From Ottelia alismoides (lineage: Eukaryota > Streptophyta > Magnoliopsida > Alismatales > Hydrocharitaceae), in contig JAZKJV010006950.1 in NCBI GenBank assembly GCA_037367405.1, positions 1 through 64,000 on the forward strand: a stretch of 64,000 nt of DNA, read 5' to 3'. The position numbers and the translations under genes are program-made. Below, one piece after another: positions 1 through 11,727 of the stretch (position 1 is the first letter of the stretch; every line of letters begins with the position of its first letter). Below the pieces are notes generated by a model. That model ran no database searches and was not told where the DNA came from. It saw nothing but the letters and a program-made list of their open reading frames with translations.

Positions 1-525
1 TGATCTCAGATAATTTTGATCCTTGAAAATAAGTAGGTTTGATATTTATTAAAATTAAATATTAAAAATCATTTTGTTTGCATTTAAAAATCCATAAAAA
101 ATTTATATTGCATCCAAAAATTCCAAAAAAATTACAGTGCATCCATTTCATTATAGTTTACATTGTGGCCAAGTTTCGTATTTTTCGGACATCCTTTGAA
201 CGTAATTTACATTTTAGTCCCTAAAATAAGGCTAAATTTGCATTATGCATCTCTTATTGCATTGAAAATTCCAAAAAAAGACCGCCTTGAAAACCGAACT
301 AAAGTTGGATAGACATTAATCTAGGTTGTTCCTTTGCCTCCTTGTGATCGACCTTGGGACTTGCCCAAGTAAAATAAACATAAAAACCACTTGATTAAGA
401 TTGAATAAAATTTGTGGTTATTTTCTTGACTGTTTCCGAAAGCCGCCTACAACGAACGACACATATTTATTTTCACGATCGACGATTAAAAACGATTTCT
501 TAACGCGGTTTTTCCGGGCCCGTCA
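1..525 (+). repeat. LTR G: 3' end of a plus-strand Athila-type LTR
   Basis: The stretch matches, in forward orientation, the reverse complement of 2171-2700, which is the U5 end of the element A LTR. Shared blocks include the pyrimidine-rich stretch around 330-350 with its cctttgcctcc core and a gcccaagtaaaataaac block near 364. It ends in CGTCA at 525, the expected CA end of an LTR. No PBS follows; the next base falls inside the gag of element A on the other strand. It is therefore the right end of a plus-strand element, or a solo LTR, inserted in element A. Its start lies left of the window, so the target duplication (expected GCTGC) cannot be checked. Confidence 0.85.
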
Positions 526-915
526 GCTGCTCAGATGCAGCCAACCTTGCTAGAATCATTTGAATGGCATCATCATTTGTTTCATTTTCAACATCTTTTT
601 TGGAAGCCATCTTGGGGGTATCTCTTCTTCTTCACCTTCAGAATATAAAGGGTTCGAGTTAATAGATTGGAAAGAATTGATGTAATAGTTGTCCTCGATT
701 TTTGGTGATAGAGAGACAGTTTGGGTCTGTCCTCCTTCTAGGAAGAAGAAGGAATCGTAGGAATAGGGTTCTTGGGAAGGGTTTCCCGGAGGCCAAGCAG
801 GTCCAGAGTAAGAGGCTCTCTGGGTTTTTGAGATTGGAGAGTTTGTGGTAGAGAAAGAAGGGTTCGCGGAGTTCAAATAAGAATTACCACAATCTTCCAT
901 TCTCGAGGTCAACAA
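526..915 (-). pseudogene. gag: Element A gag, N-terminal fragment
   Basis: A minus-strand reading frame starts at ATG 915 or, more likely, ATG 900 (MEDCGNS) and runs to 556. It is rich in Ser, Asn, Tyr and acidic residues, with an EGEEEEIPP stretch, like the variable N-terminal part of Athila gag before the capsid domain. After a frameshift near 600 a second frame reads AIQMILARLAASEQ down to 526, which aligns with ILARLTEAE in the gag of element C (38728-38754). The gene is cut at 525/526 by LTR G; the rest lies outside the window. Upstream on the minus strand come leader, PBS and LTR in the order expected for a 5' end. The assignment rests on position and on the short ILARL match, since N-terminal gag is poorly conserved. 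Confidence 0.75.
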
Positions 916-2150
916 GAGGTTTGCGGTTACGATGGAGGCACAAATGTACAGTATTCGTTGATGACTTATTTTCTACGCACAAACCAAACACATTACAAGG
1001 GTTGTTTCACCAACTCAACTCAAAGTGAAGACCGTGAAGGATCGGTCAATTATCTTGTCAATTTTAGAGTCCGGTGATAATGCAATGTATCAGAGCGTTT
1101 AAAGCGAGCTGTTTAGGAACCCAATGCTCTTAGGAGACTGGCCTATCCCAAGATAATATTCTGAAAAGAGTGAAGGCGTGGCTCTATCCTAGTGTGCGAG
1201 TCGCTCTCTCGCTCAAGCAAACCAAACAATGACGGGGTTTCTCTCCCGCAAAAATTCTTGATTTTATGGGTCTTTAAGGTCGGCAATATTTAGCAGTCCC
1301 AATTTTAATTAGGTGGTCACTGAAGAATTTAGATGAGCACAAATACACATCTACCGTCCAGTCCCAAATTTCCTTTCGATTTATGTGATAAAACAAGAGG
1401 GAGAAAGTCGGGAAATGCCGATGCACGCAGAAAACTATGATGAATGCTCAGTTAGAAGACTTACAGTGCCTCCTCGCAATCTTCATGTGGGATGCTAGAC
1501 AGAATTGAAAAATTATTCTATATGTATGCAAGCCGAGAAAAACCGCACCTAAGCAGAAAGTTCTATTAGCTGGAAGAATTGAGTTAAATTTGGCTAAGTT
1601 GAACGATCTATGTGCGTCTTGATTAAAGTGCAGTGTGGCTTAAGTTCCTACGAGCACAATCAAAAAGTAAAAATGCTCTGAGAGTCATATGTGCAGGTAT
1701 ATCCTAGTCGCCACTCAAGTCGGGCCCCACCCTCACCGGAGAGTGAAACAGGACACGACACGCCACAGAAAAGTTCAGTGTCTTTTTACACACGCGAGAG
1801 TCCAAACGGACACCGCTGTAAATGAGCAAGTAAATAAAATTGCAGAAATTTAAAAACCTAGACTCTACTCTCTCTCACGACTCGACTCGATCTTAATTTA
1901 ATTACAGCTTCTTCGGATGTCGGTGAAGATGCGTCGGTTTCTGGAGATCTGCTCCACGTACGCCGGGTACCTCGCAAGAAAAATAAGAGAGATATGTGTA
2001 AGAGAGTGACTCAGAAAATAATCAGAAATAAATGCTGAAAATAAATGCAAGAAATAAAGCAGGATTTACAATGAACAATTCGGGGAACAGACTACCCGAA
2101 TGCGGAAAACCGAATGAAAAATGTCAAAACACGAAACTAAGCCATTTGCC
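916..2150 (-). other. Element A untranslated leader
   Basis: This 1.2 kb lies between the PBS and gag of element A and has no convincing ORF. The block at 1190-1310 (cctagtgtgcgag, ctctctcgct, agcagtccc) matches 50391-50500 in the leader of element B, so the two minus-strand elements share leader ancestry. Long leaders are usual in Athila-lineage elements. Confidence 0.75.
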
Positions 2151-2168
2151 TCCCCGGCAACGACGCCA
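2151..2168 (-). other. Element A primer-binding site (tRNA-Asp type)
   Basis: Read on the minus strand this is TGGCGTCGTTGCCGGGGA, one base from the tRNA-Asp complement used by element C. It sits two bases inside the end of the element A LTR and fixes the 5' end and orientation of the element. Confidence 0.93.
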
Positions 2169-2170
2169 TC

Positions 2171-5100
2171 TGACGAATCCGAAAATACCGCTTTAAAAAG
2201 AGTTGGTTTTTATCTTTGTTGTGTGAAAATAATAGATGTCGTTGTTGTAGGCGGCGATCGGAAACAGTCAAGAAATAACCACAAATTTTATTCAATTTTT
2301 ATCGAGTGGTTTTATGTTTATTTTACTTGGGCAAGTCCAAGGTCGATCACAAGGAGGCAAAGGAACAACTTAGAGTTGTGTTTGTCAAGATTCGTTTACG
2401 GTTTTTCAAGGTGGTCTTTTTTTGGATTTTTTTTCAATGCAATAAGGGATGCAAAATGCAAATTCGGCCAATTTTAGGGACTAAAATATAAATTTCAATC
2501 AAATGATGTCCGAAAAAGATGATAATTGGCCACAAAGTAAATGATGATGAAATGAATGCACTTATAATTTTTTTTGGAATTTTTGGATGCAAAATGGATT
2601 TTTTTTATGAATTTTTGAATGCAAACAGAATGATTTTCAATATTTAATTATTATAAATATCAAACCTACTTATTTTCAAGAGATAAAATTTTCTAAGATC
2701 TATCACTAGATGATGGATCTCGGAAAAATCCTAAACCTAAAAAATGTGGGGTTTAATACCTGTTAAAAATTAGATACTGAAATATGCTAAACGATTTTTA
2801 CAGTGCAATTTATTCATGCAAATGCAAAGATTTTTGGGCACAATGTCAAGCAAAATAATCTCTACAATATGTGATTTTTCGGGGATTTTTAGGGCAATGG
2901 TTAATCAATGGCAAATTCAAGAGCACAGATTGGGCAAAATATACCAATGTCCGCAGAACAATTATTTATTGATTAACCATCAATCATAATAATGCTCAAA
3001 TATGTCAATGTGTAGAGAATGAAAAGATGAACATCGTGCTATTTTTTGAATAATAAAATAATGTCTTGGAGAGGTTCAAAACAGAGGGAGAACACAGGGG
3101 TGTAAATGCAGTAATTATAAATAAAAATATGCAGAAGGGGACCTAGTGGTAATTACCTATACTTCTGGGAGGTGATCTGCAAATTTCCCAAGGGAGCACG
3201 TGCCTCGCACGTGTTCTTTGGGTTTCTAGACTTCTGCGCAATTTGAGAGACTCCGGTGGTGGTCCTTGCAATTTGCCCGCACGTCACGTGCTATGCTCGT
3301 GACTGGTGATGACGCAAGCCTGACGCCGACGGTCCCTCCCGTCACGTGCCTTGCACGCGGGGAGGGCCTCGGGGCTGGAGCCCGGTGCTGTGGCGGTGTG
3401 ACAGAGGCGAAGGGCCGGTGGACGCCCTTTGGTGTCGGCGATGAGGCTTTGTTGTCGATGGCGAAGGTCTCGTTGGCGGGGCTGGTCGGAGAAGTGGCGG
3501 GCCAAGCTTGCTGGAGATGGAGTCGATGAAGGTGAAGCTCCGAGCGGCTACGGCGGAGAAGACAGTCGAAGAGGAAGGCGTTGAATTCGATGGAGCGTTG
3601 TCGGTCGAAGAAGAAGGTCGTGGTCGTTGATGACGTTGGCGGAGCTGGAGGTCGATGAAGACGGTGACGAAGTGGAGGGGCTCCGGTAGTGCTTCAGGCG
3701 TGGACGAAGTCGTTGGCGTTGCGGTGGTCATCGGGGAGCTCGAAGGCGATGGAAGATTGCCGGAGCGTCGATGAAGCCAGAGGAAGAGGGTCGGAACTCT
3801 GGCGAGAAGGGGGTTCGAATTGATCGTTGGCCGACCTCCGTTGGCGCGATGAAGGCGGTGATATGGAGGTCGGTGGCGAAGCGAAGCTCCGAGCGGAGAG
3901 ACGCTCGGAGGCGGAGAGAGAGGATAGAGCGAGAGAGAGAGAGAGTTAGAGAGAGTGGGGGAGAGAGAGTGAGGTAGAGAGAGAGAGATTATACCTGAGA
4001 AGATGGGGCTCTACGGCCGATCGCCGGAGCAAGAGCAGCGGCGGAGGCGTCGCTGTGGCGAGGAGCGGGGCTCCTCGGATCACGCCGGCAATGGAGTATG
4101 CTCGCGGGTTGTCACCACCGGAGAAGGAGGACTCGACAAGGGCTCGACGGATACTTTGGACTGGGGGTGGCAGTGTGGTTTTATAGGGTGCCAGAGACAC
4201 GTGGGGTGGTTGGCGGAGATGCAATGATCACGAGGGCGGCCGTTGCGAGTTCGGGGCGCCTGGTGGAGAGGGCCGGTGCAGCGGTTGCGAAGATAGTGAG
4301 GCGGCGGCGTAGGTTTCGGAGGAGGGGGTGCTGGTGAAGACGATGTACAACGACCGTTCGATCGGCCGAGATCGAACGGCCGCGATCAAGGCACGTGGCG
4401 GGTGTTTGGGCAAGGGCGCGAGGCACGTGCGACGCAGATGCGTTGCCTTTTTAATTTTATTTTTTTTAAAACGAGTTATAAAAACCCCAAAAACAACTGA
4501 CATGTGGCATCCTCTGGGACTGCCACGTGTCAGCACCAGAAAATTCGAAAATAAAACCTTTTATAAAATCAATAAAAAATAGCAAATGACCTCGGATCGA
4601 TAAAGTTCCTTCACGAAAAATGCTCGTCTCGACGAGATATAAAACTTTCATGAAGACATCGATGCCAAAATCGTTCAAATGTAAAAAGTGAATTTTTGGG
4701 GTATCCCATGTACATAGAATACCTCGATTTTTGGGTTTTCTAATTTTTTTGTCATTTTTAAACAAGATAAAAATCCGGAAAAATATGGAAAACCCAAAGA
4801 TAAATAAAAGACACTTAATTCTAATTTTGTTGGATTTTATTGATAAAGAAAATATATGCATAAAATATAAGGTCAAAAAGCCGTGAAAATATACAATGTA
4901 CAAAAGAGGCCCAAAACCCAACTTTCACATACGAGCTCCGATTCACTTGAACGTGGTCTTCTTTTGAAGGTAATTGAATGTGCATTAGTTCAAAAGGGAG
5001 TAGGATCAAATCGGACACTGGATTGGGAGGATATGTGGCTTTTAGTCCCAATAATCCTGAAACTAAGGTTTGGGTTTTTGGTCCACTTATTTGGGTTAGT

Positions 5101-5396
5101 GATTTTTTTGTATTTTTCATTTATTCGTGTGAGTTATATGTACACAATGGAAGTGGTTTTGGGTTATACGGTGTTAGCATGAGGGAGTTAAAAATCCGGG
5201 AAATTAGGCTATTTACAGGTCAACTCTGGTTTGGATTTTTGGCTTCTTATTTGATGCAGAAACTAATGCTAAAATGTAATTATTATGAAATCATGCATGA
5301 GTGCTAATTATGCAGAATAAATGCAGAAATGCTGTTGATTTTTAGGGATCTGAGCTTAATAAATGAAAGTTAGAGTGATGAATCCGAGATTCATCA
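2171..5396 (-). repeat. Element A 5' LTR (3226 bp)
   Basis: On the minus strand the LTR begins at 5396 with TGATGAATC, three bases, then GATTCATCA, the terminal palindrome seen in other LTRs here. It ends in CGTCA at 2171, two bases before the PBS. The U3 part (about 4450-5396) is AT-rich and carries the block gaaagttgggttttgggcc near 4920, also found in element C. The middle (about 3190-4440) is GC-rich, with a GA-rich tract at 3926-3990. The low-coordinate end (2171-2700) matches LTR G. The open frames on both strands of the GC-rich part show no family resemblance and are not called as genes. The other LTR of the element is outside the window. Confidence 0.9.
3926..3990. repeat. GA-rich low-complexity tract inside the element A LTR
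   Basis: Runs of gagaga with a few interruptions. As pyrimidine on the LTR sense strand (CT-rich), it could be a promoter-proximal or 5' untranslated tract; that is inference from position in the GC-rich middle of the LTR. Confidence 0.8.
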
Positions 5397-5498
5397 ACCA
5401 CCATCCCTCACCGCACCACATCTAGGTAACGATCAAACACTTCATCATCTCCTTCTTCTTCGATTTTATGCAAACCCCCCAAAAAAATCTTCGGTCAG
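5397..5498. other. Short spacer between element A and LTR F
   Basis: One hundred and two bases, C-rich and pyrimidine-rich, between two LTR tips. It probably is old target DNA for both insertions. I see no gene or recognisable repeat in it. Confidence 0.5.
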
Positions 5499-7171
5499 TG
5501 GTGAATATGCATTTCACCATCTTTATTCATTTATTTAAACTTAAAATACCTTATAAAACACCTGTATATAATACTAACTCCATATTCTTACTAATTTGCA
5601 TATGTATGTAAATATTGTATATTTGTATATTATTTTGACCTAAAATAAATAAAGAAAGAAAGAAAGGAAAAATAAAGAAAAGAAAAAGACTCTATATATG
5701 TAATAGATACATGCTGACTCGAACCATGAGAGAAGGTCAAGACTTGATCTGATCGACCAGGAATAAAGTTGGGGGAGATAGGGTCCTTAATCAGAAAATC
5801 CAAAAAATGTGTTGTGAATACTTCTCACTTATTTTGCATATCTATATAAAACTAACACTATTTTATTTGTACATAAATTGACCTTAAATAAAATAATTTC
5901 CAAAACAAAAGTTGTAAATAAAAATGTTTCCTAAATAATAAAAATGTTTGCCAAATAAAATCATGTATATAATAAAAGATACCACATCCGGAAAAAACCA
6001 TTAAGCATAATTGAAAGATCTATTCCGGCTCCATATGAAATCAAATTGAACCAAACTCACTTCCATTTTATTCTAAACTAAATTATCTTAAAAATGGTCA
6101 TGGTTTTATAATTTTTGGAGTTACGATTTGAAAGTCGATTTTCTGGGGTGGTTTGTGCAATTATACCATTTATTTGTACATATTGTATTTGTAAATAATT
6201 GTAAATATTTTTTATAAATATTTAAAATCAAAAAAATAAAAAATATAAAAATTTCAAAAAAACTAATTTCCTTATTTAACCATGTAAATAATGTACTATA
6301 TGTATATAGTTTATGTATATAGTTAAATTTTTTAACTAACAACCACAAAAAAGGTAACATTTATTTTTCAATTTTATAACTAATAAAGTTTATAAAAAAT
6401 ATTTAATTTTTGTAAATAATTTTAAACATAAATTGCCTTTTTTTGTCATGATCTCATTTCAAATTTTTTCTCTTATCTCTTTTCTTCATTCAAAATTTTA
6501 AAAATTCAATTAATTTCAATTTATATGGCTCCTCTCTCATTGCAACTTGATCAATTTTTGGTGAGTGGAGCCCGATCTCCGAGAGTCTTCTTGTCACAGA
6601 AGGGTGTCTAGCCTTCGAGCCATCCGGTGATAACGAGTCAATCTTCGTCGAGGTGATTAAGGTCTTTTCCGCTCCTAAGGTGAGATCCATTTTTCTTCAC
6701 TTATTTTTAATATAGGTTAACTTCATTTTATTTCTCGCATTTTTATTTCATCATCATTTTTTTCTCTATATTTTGGAATCCATCATGATTTGATACAACT
6801 CCAATCTGATTTTCCACCTTCATATCTCGATCTATTTGCATTCTTATTCATCCTCATGCAATCTTCCAACTTCGACCGCATGTAGTGGTTGGAGACACGG
6901 ATTCGATCCACATCGCAAGGATCCGCATCCACTCATATCTCTATTTGATTTTTTATTTTGAATAATCAGTCGAGTCTTCGTGCTCGAATCCTAATTTGTT
7001 TATAAATAGAAAAAAGAAAAAAATTACATAGCTTTTCTTTCTAACAGTTATTTTTGCAGAGACTAAAGAAAAAAATACAAAAAAAAATAAAAAATTCTAT
7101 AATTCTTTTCTGCATTTTTGTTTAAGAAAAAAACAAAAGTTATTTCCTCTTCTTCAAATTCTGTATTACAA

Positions 7172-7205
<34 letters not shown>

Positions 7206-8520
7206 GCATTGCGGCAGGCGCCACCCCTCCAGCTTGTAGGTGGCGCCGCCTCCCTTCGTCACTAGCATCTCGATGCCCACCGCAGCCGCATGGGCGCCGA
7301 CCATCGTCATCTTCAGCGATCTCCTGAGACGACCCTCTACCTCCAGCGACGCTACCCATCACCGACCTCTGCCACAGACCCCTGCATGGGCACGCACGTC
7401 CTAACCTCCGTCCAACAAGCTCCACCTAGAGGGCGTGTGTCGCCCTCCTCCTCAGCCGTGCGCATCCACACCCATGCACTCCTCCGCGCCATCTCGATAT
7501 GGCATAGATCAGTGCTGCCACCCTCTTCAGCCATCGCAAGGAGAGCCATCACTCCGCGGACCTCCCTTCCGCCTCGCCAGATCCTGCCGCAGCTGCCCCT
7601 TTGGTTTGAGAGAGAAAAGAAGGGGCGGTGCCTCTGTTACTTTTAGAAGAAAAGAAACAAATAAGAGCCTATTAGCCCTAAATTTTTTGGGTGAAAATAT
7701 CATTCCATCCCCTGACCTTCCAGTTACTTACGTAAATGATCCCCACCAGAACACGCATGTGCAGCGCACGAGCTAGACCTAAGTAAATTATGTTTTCTAT
7801 ATGCTATTATTTTTTGTTATAGTTGATACAAAAACTTCAAACAATTTCATTTCAGTCCATCTTATCCATACTTTATTTAGTTAGGTTTTATTATTCAAAT
7901 AAATAGCATTTGTGCCTAAAAAAATCTCATAAATTCAATTAGACTTTTGTTGTGTGCATATTTATTATGTAAATTTTGCATTGCTTTTTAATCCCATTTG
8001 ATATTATTAAAAAATAAAAAACAATATCATTTTCTCTTACTGAAATTCACAAATTCATAAAAATTTGAATATTGCCTCAAAACTTCCAAAAAAATTAGAG
8101 TAGTTTTTTTTCTTGTGTTTAATTTCCTATCCCAATTTCGTGCATTAGTTATTTTTAAAGCTCAAAAAAAGTTTAAAAATATTATAAATTTTAGAAAAAT
8201 CACAAAAAATTCTACAAAAATTGTGATTTCACTTTCTGTTTGTAGATATTTGTCTATATTTTAGGTAAAATAATCTCAAAGAGTTTTGGGCCTTTAAAAT
8301 ATTTTGAAGTTGCAAATTACTCCAGGATGTGCATTGTTTATTATTTTTACCACTATTTGATTTTTAGAAAAATATAAAAACATTTGAAAATTCTACAAAA
8401 ATTCCCAAAAAAATTTCAAAGCCTTAAAAATTTAAAAATATTTTCTATAGATTTTTCTGAGCATTTTTGATATAGTTGAGAAATACAAAATTGTGTAGTG
8501 TGTGTATTTCTTCCCTTGTG
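5499..8520 (+). repeat. LTR F: Athila-type LTR without a recognisable 3' end
   Basis: It opens with TGGTGAA, seven bases, TTCACCA, the terminal palindrome of this group. The first 300 bp match the start of the element B 5' LTR read on the minus strand from 55222, and the U3 block around 6020-6130 (ccaaactcac, gagttacgatttgaaagtcg) matches LTR E (19530-19640) and both element B LTRs. A GC-rich middle lies at 7200-7620. No normal CA end, PBS or polypurine tract follows. Near 8521 the sequence passes abruptly into internal DNA of family D. Either the 3' end was lost by deletion or the element is a badly decayed solo LTR. Confidence 0.75.
7171..7204. repeat. (AAT)n microsatellite
   Basis: About eleven near-perfect repeats of a three-base AT-rich unit inside LTR F. 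Confidence 0.95.
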
Positions 8521-9215
8521 CAGACCGTGATTGTAGGAATGACTATTAGTCAACTCTAGATTGAAATGTTGGAGTAACAACATGATTAGTACGATTATTC
8601 CTCCCAAAGTCATGAGATGAATATAGATGGCTTTGCTCGAATTAACCAAAAAGTTATTCTTTAATCGATCAACTTGATAATGTCATCCTTGAGGTAAAGG
8701 AAATGATTAACAACCAAGAAGAAGTGAGTATACCACAAAGTGAACCCGATACGCATAATGTGCAGAATATTCAAACACTATAGGAACCTGATACCACTCA
8801 CCAACTATTCAACTGACTCTATCAAAAACATCAAAAAACTAAAATATCAAAAAAATGAACAACATTGAAGTGACAACATTCTATAAATGCCTAATAGTGT
8901 CAAGGTAATAGAGCATGCACCCAATCTTTAAAGAGTTGTGAAGAGTCAACTATCACCTAAGAAGATGGGTAAGAATTGATCAAGAATTGGATTTCATCAA
9001 ATTATTATGGCCGGTTCATTAGCGATGACTCAAAAAACAAAAAATTTTAAGTTAAGCAGTTATCCACCATAAACATTATCCCAAAGTCTGTGTTTAATCA
9101 CCTCAAACTCGGACTTCTTAAGAAGACTAGAGTGATTGTTCAACTGCCTGATCGCTCCATAAAAAGATTGAGAGGAAATGTTTCTATCATCATGAATTTC
9201 TAAGATGCCAGACAT
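8521..9215 (+). pseudogene. Element D1: gag and protease remnant
   Basis: This aligns base by base with 61485-62240 of D2, starting at cagacc and the shared attgtaggaatgac. It covers the end of the short gag segment, a linker, and protease. Relative to D2 about 70 bp are missing at 9063, removing the protease active-site motif. The following part (9066-9215) keeps the region that in D2 encodes LKKTKVIVQL and RSTKRPRG. Many stops and frameshifts rule out a product. The capsid region expected between gag N-terminus and protease is absent, as in D2. The left junction with LTR F is abrupt. Confidence 0.65.
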
Positions 9216-10185
9216 AGAGTGTACTTTATTGTCATAGACACTGAGCATCAAGGAGAGTTGAATGAGTCTCCGTTTATTTTTTGAAAGTTGTTCTTAGCCT
9301 TTGTTAAAGTAAGAATCGATTGTGAGATGCAAGATGTAAAATTTATGAAATGGACTAAAGTGATCGAATTCTCAAGGGTAGGACTTGCCCTGAATCAAAT
9401 GAACAAGACACCGATAGGCGTTACAAAGAGGAGACCACAGAGTCGAATAGTTCACATGATCAAACATCTCCTCAGAAATTACCGACTCAAGACATGATCC
9501 TAGGATAGACACATAAGAATTTGACTGTCGAGACAACCAATGCTCAAACCAAGTTAAATGATCTTGATTTAGACACATTCAATTCACCTAATCTGAATAC
9601 AGTCTGTTTAGAATTCCTTGATCATTGTTGTGATCCAACGCATGATCCTACAAAGCCCAATCCCATTGAGAGAACTATCGCATACCCAATATGTATACTA
9701 ATCTTGAAGAAGATAATCAACAGAAAATCTAAGTCATCTGTTGAAGAATCCATGGCCCTCACCACACAAACTCATTTTAGAGGGTTCACATCCTCTAGTC
9801 TAGTTACTAGTGGATGGGAGAAGCATTTTGACCTTCCTCTACTCCTTGTTTCAGGTTCTAGCAAACCTACTAAGTACATAATTATAGACATGGATCCTTC
9901 TGAGGATTCTTCTCCAAATATGGTAAATGGACGAAAGTGATTAGATATGACTAGTCAAATACCTCTACACGAGAATATTCATCATCCAAAGTCGAGTTGG
10001 TCAACCATGCGAGTGAGCACATTTTGAGTAAGTAGACGAAGAGAAAAATAGTTGGAGAACCTCGACCAAACAATACTATTCTTCTGAGGATGACTACGAA
10101 GATGGTCGGGAATATTCTTCTTCATATCTTTCATATCCATATTCCCTCCCACCTCACTCTCGAAGAAGGTTTTCCAAAAACCTCC
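9216..10185 (+). pseudogene. Element D1: decayed post-protease region
   Basis: It aligns with 62245-63110 of D2 (shared blocks include agagggttcacatcctctag and ggatgggagaagcat). The position corresponds to the acidic linker after protease in elements B and C. Short open stretches exist (for example 9521-9940) but none is conserved in frame between the two copies. RT, RNase H and integrase, which should follow, are missing: the sequence goes directly to the 3' hairpin array. Confidence 0.55.
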
Positions 10186-10440
10186 TTGATCCTATGTACA
10201 TTATCCCATGATCCCATTGGTTACCTTATACTTAAGAGAAGGCCTAAATATGGGGGGACTGATGCCCTCCCTGTGTATGCTCATCGTTCCTCTTCTTGCC
10301 CTTGTCTGTCCCATTTTCCGCTCTCTTTATACTTAGGTTGACCAAAGCCTAAGTATATACAGGGGTGACTTTTATTTCACCCCTTTCTTCTTTTGCACCC
10401 TTCTATATTTAGCATAAGCTAAGTACAGGGAAGGAGAGTT
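10186..10440 (+). repeat. Element D1 3' hairpin array
   Basis: Three imperfect hairpins of the type TATACTTAGG...CCTAAGTATA followed by G-runs lie at about 10226-10258, 10327-10356 and 10402-10430. Their order and spacing match the arrays of element C (44949-45307) and D2 (63199-63406). Confidence 0.8.
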
Positions 10441-11714
10441 TCATTTTACATACTCTACATTACATTATAATTTATGGTATTATATATATATAATAGTAAC
10501 TAATACAAGGGTATTTGGGGTAATTCTTGTAAAACTTGTAATTTTTTAAAACATGTTCAATGTGTAAAATACTTATAAATATGTATAATCCTTGTAAAAT
10601 TCCAAAAAAACAAAAAATCACAAAATAACAAAAATTGAAAATTGAAAATTTCTAAACATAAATTTTGCATCCCATGAATCTGCACTTTATTCTGCATACC
10701 ATGCACTTGCATTGGTGAAAAATCATTGGTTTCTGAATCGAGTTATAGACAAAAACCAAGAGTTCTCTTGACTTGACCTTAATCCACTTAATTTCTAGAG
10801 GAATTCATCGAGCAGTAGGATTTTAGACGTTTCAAGTCCTAGACTTAAATCTCTGAGTTTCACATGACAATATTCAACCTTCGACTCTTAGTGTCTAAAC
10901 TGATCACCTCATTCTGAGTATTTCTCTTGAATAAGGATATAATCTAGACTCTAGCAATGCATAGTTAGCTCAACTCAGACATGGTGTTGGAAGACTATGT
11001 GGGTTTCATTCTGGTAGCATGGACATCTAAAGATCATAATACATGTTGGAATAATGCTTTGGATGAGGAATATTCTCCTAATACTTAGTTGTTCAGTTGA
11101 GGTAGGGGCCAATGCGACCACCTCACATGACTATTCACTTTTGTACCCAAAAATTAAAAAAATGAAGTACCATGAATAGATGAACTAAAATTCAAAGGAA
11201 AATAAAAAGCCTAAAAATAAATGCAGATCAAAAGGTTTAAATCTCATTTCTTAACTACAATGGTCCATTGCTTGCATAGCAGGAGACAACTACACTAGCT
11301 AGGCTCCAATTTCTTCCCTCTTTCTCTATTTTATAGTATAGCAACACTTGAATTAGAAGGAAATACCCGACTCCCTGATTACGAGTTATTGGAGGTGGGG
11401 ACTGCACGGTAGTCTGGCATCTCAGATGGGAAGAGCTTACACCCGTCACATACAAATAAACAGTTGGTTCAATGATCTTGGAGGATGCTTTGGGAGGGGG
11501 TTGTCTTAGATGACTTATGAGCTGAACTTGTATAATGACTTATAGAACTTGAAGACTATTGATTTTAAAGTCCTAAGTTTCATAGGAGTTCCTAAAAACT
11601 ATTAATCTAAAGGTCGAGTCGAGCTCCATTTTCTCAATTGTTCATGATTTTAGTATGGAACCCGATCTCATTTTACTACTCCATTCTTTAGTTGCTCGGG
11701 GACGAGCAAGGTTT
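10441..11714 (+). other. Element D1 3' untranslated region
   Basis: It is AT-rich and without a credible ORF. It shares short blocks with the 3' region of element C, such as gaccttaatccac near 10780 (45700 in C), and the order of blocks is preserved up to the polypurine tract. Confidence 0.65.
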
Positions 11715-11727
11715 AAGTATAGGGGGT
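11715..11727 (+). other. Polypurine tract before the D LTR
   Basis: AAGTATAGGGGG followed by T and then the TGATGAAT tip of the LTR. The preceding 20 bases (gggacgagcaaggttt) are the same as those before the 3' LTR of element C at 46727-46742. It marks the plus-strand priming site and shows that the LTR starting at 11728 is a 3' LTR for D1. Confidence 0.9.

Noticed and set aside
2151..2168. tRNA-Asp-like sequence as a possible tRNA gene
   Set aside because: Only 18 bases matching a tRNA 3' end, placed next to an LTR; no cloverleaf. It is a primer-binding site, as are 15322, 37071 and 51581.
3266..4426. Cluster of overlapping ORFs on both strands at 3266-4426 that might be a host gene
   Set aside because: They lie in the GC-rich middle of the LTR bounded by the palindromic tip and PBS; all frames are open by composition and none resembles a family.
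4466..4921. 151-codon minus-strand ORF in the element A LTR
   Set aside because: AT-rich U3 sequence giving a Phe/Ile/Lys-rich translation; not conserved in the other LTRs.
7063..7776. Overlapping ORFs on both strands in LTR F
   Set aside because: Low-complexity (poly-Leu/poly-Asn from the AAT repeat) and GC-rich LTR DNA; no conservation with LTR E or B.
8521..8525. LTR F and the D LTR as the two LTRs of one element
   Set aside because: Apart from the tip palindrome their sequences differ strongly (LTR F resembles B and E), so they cannot be a pair from one insertion.
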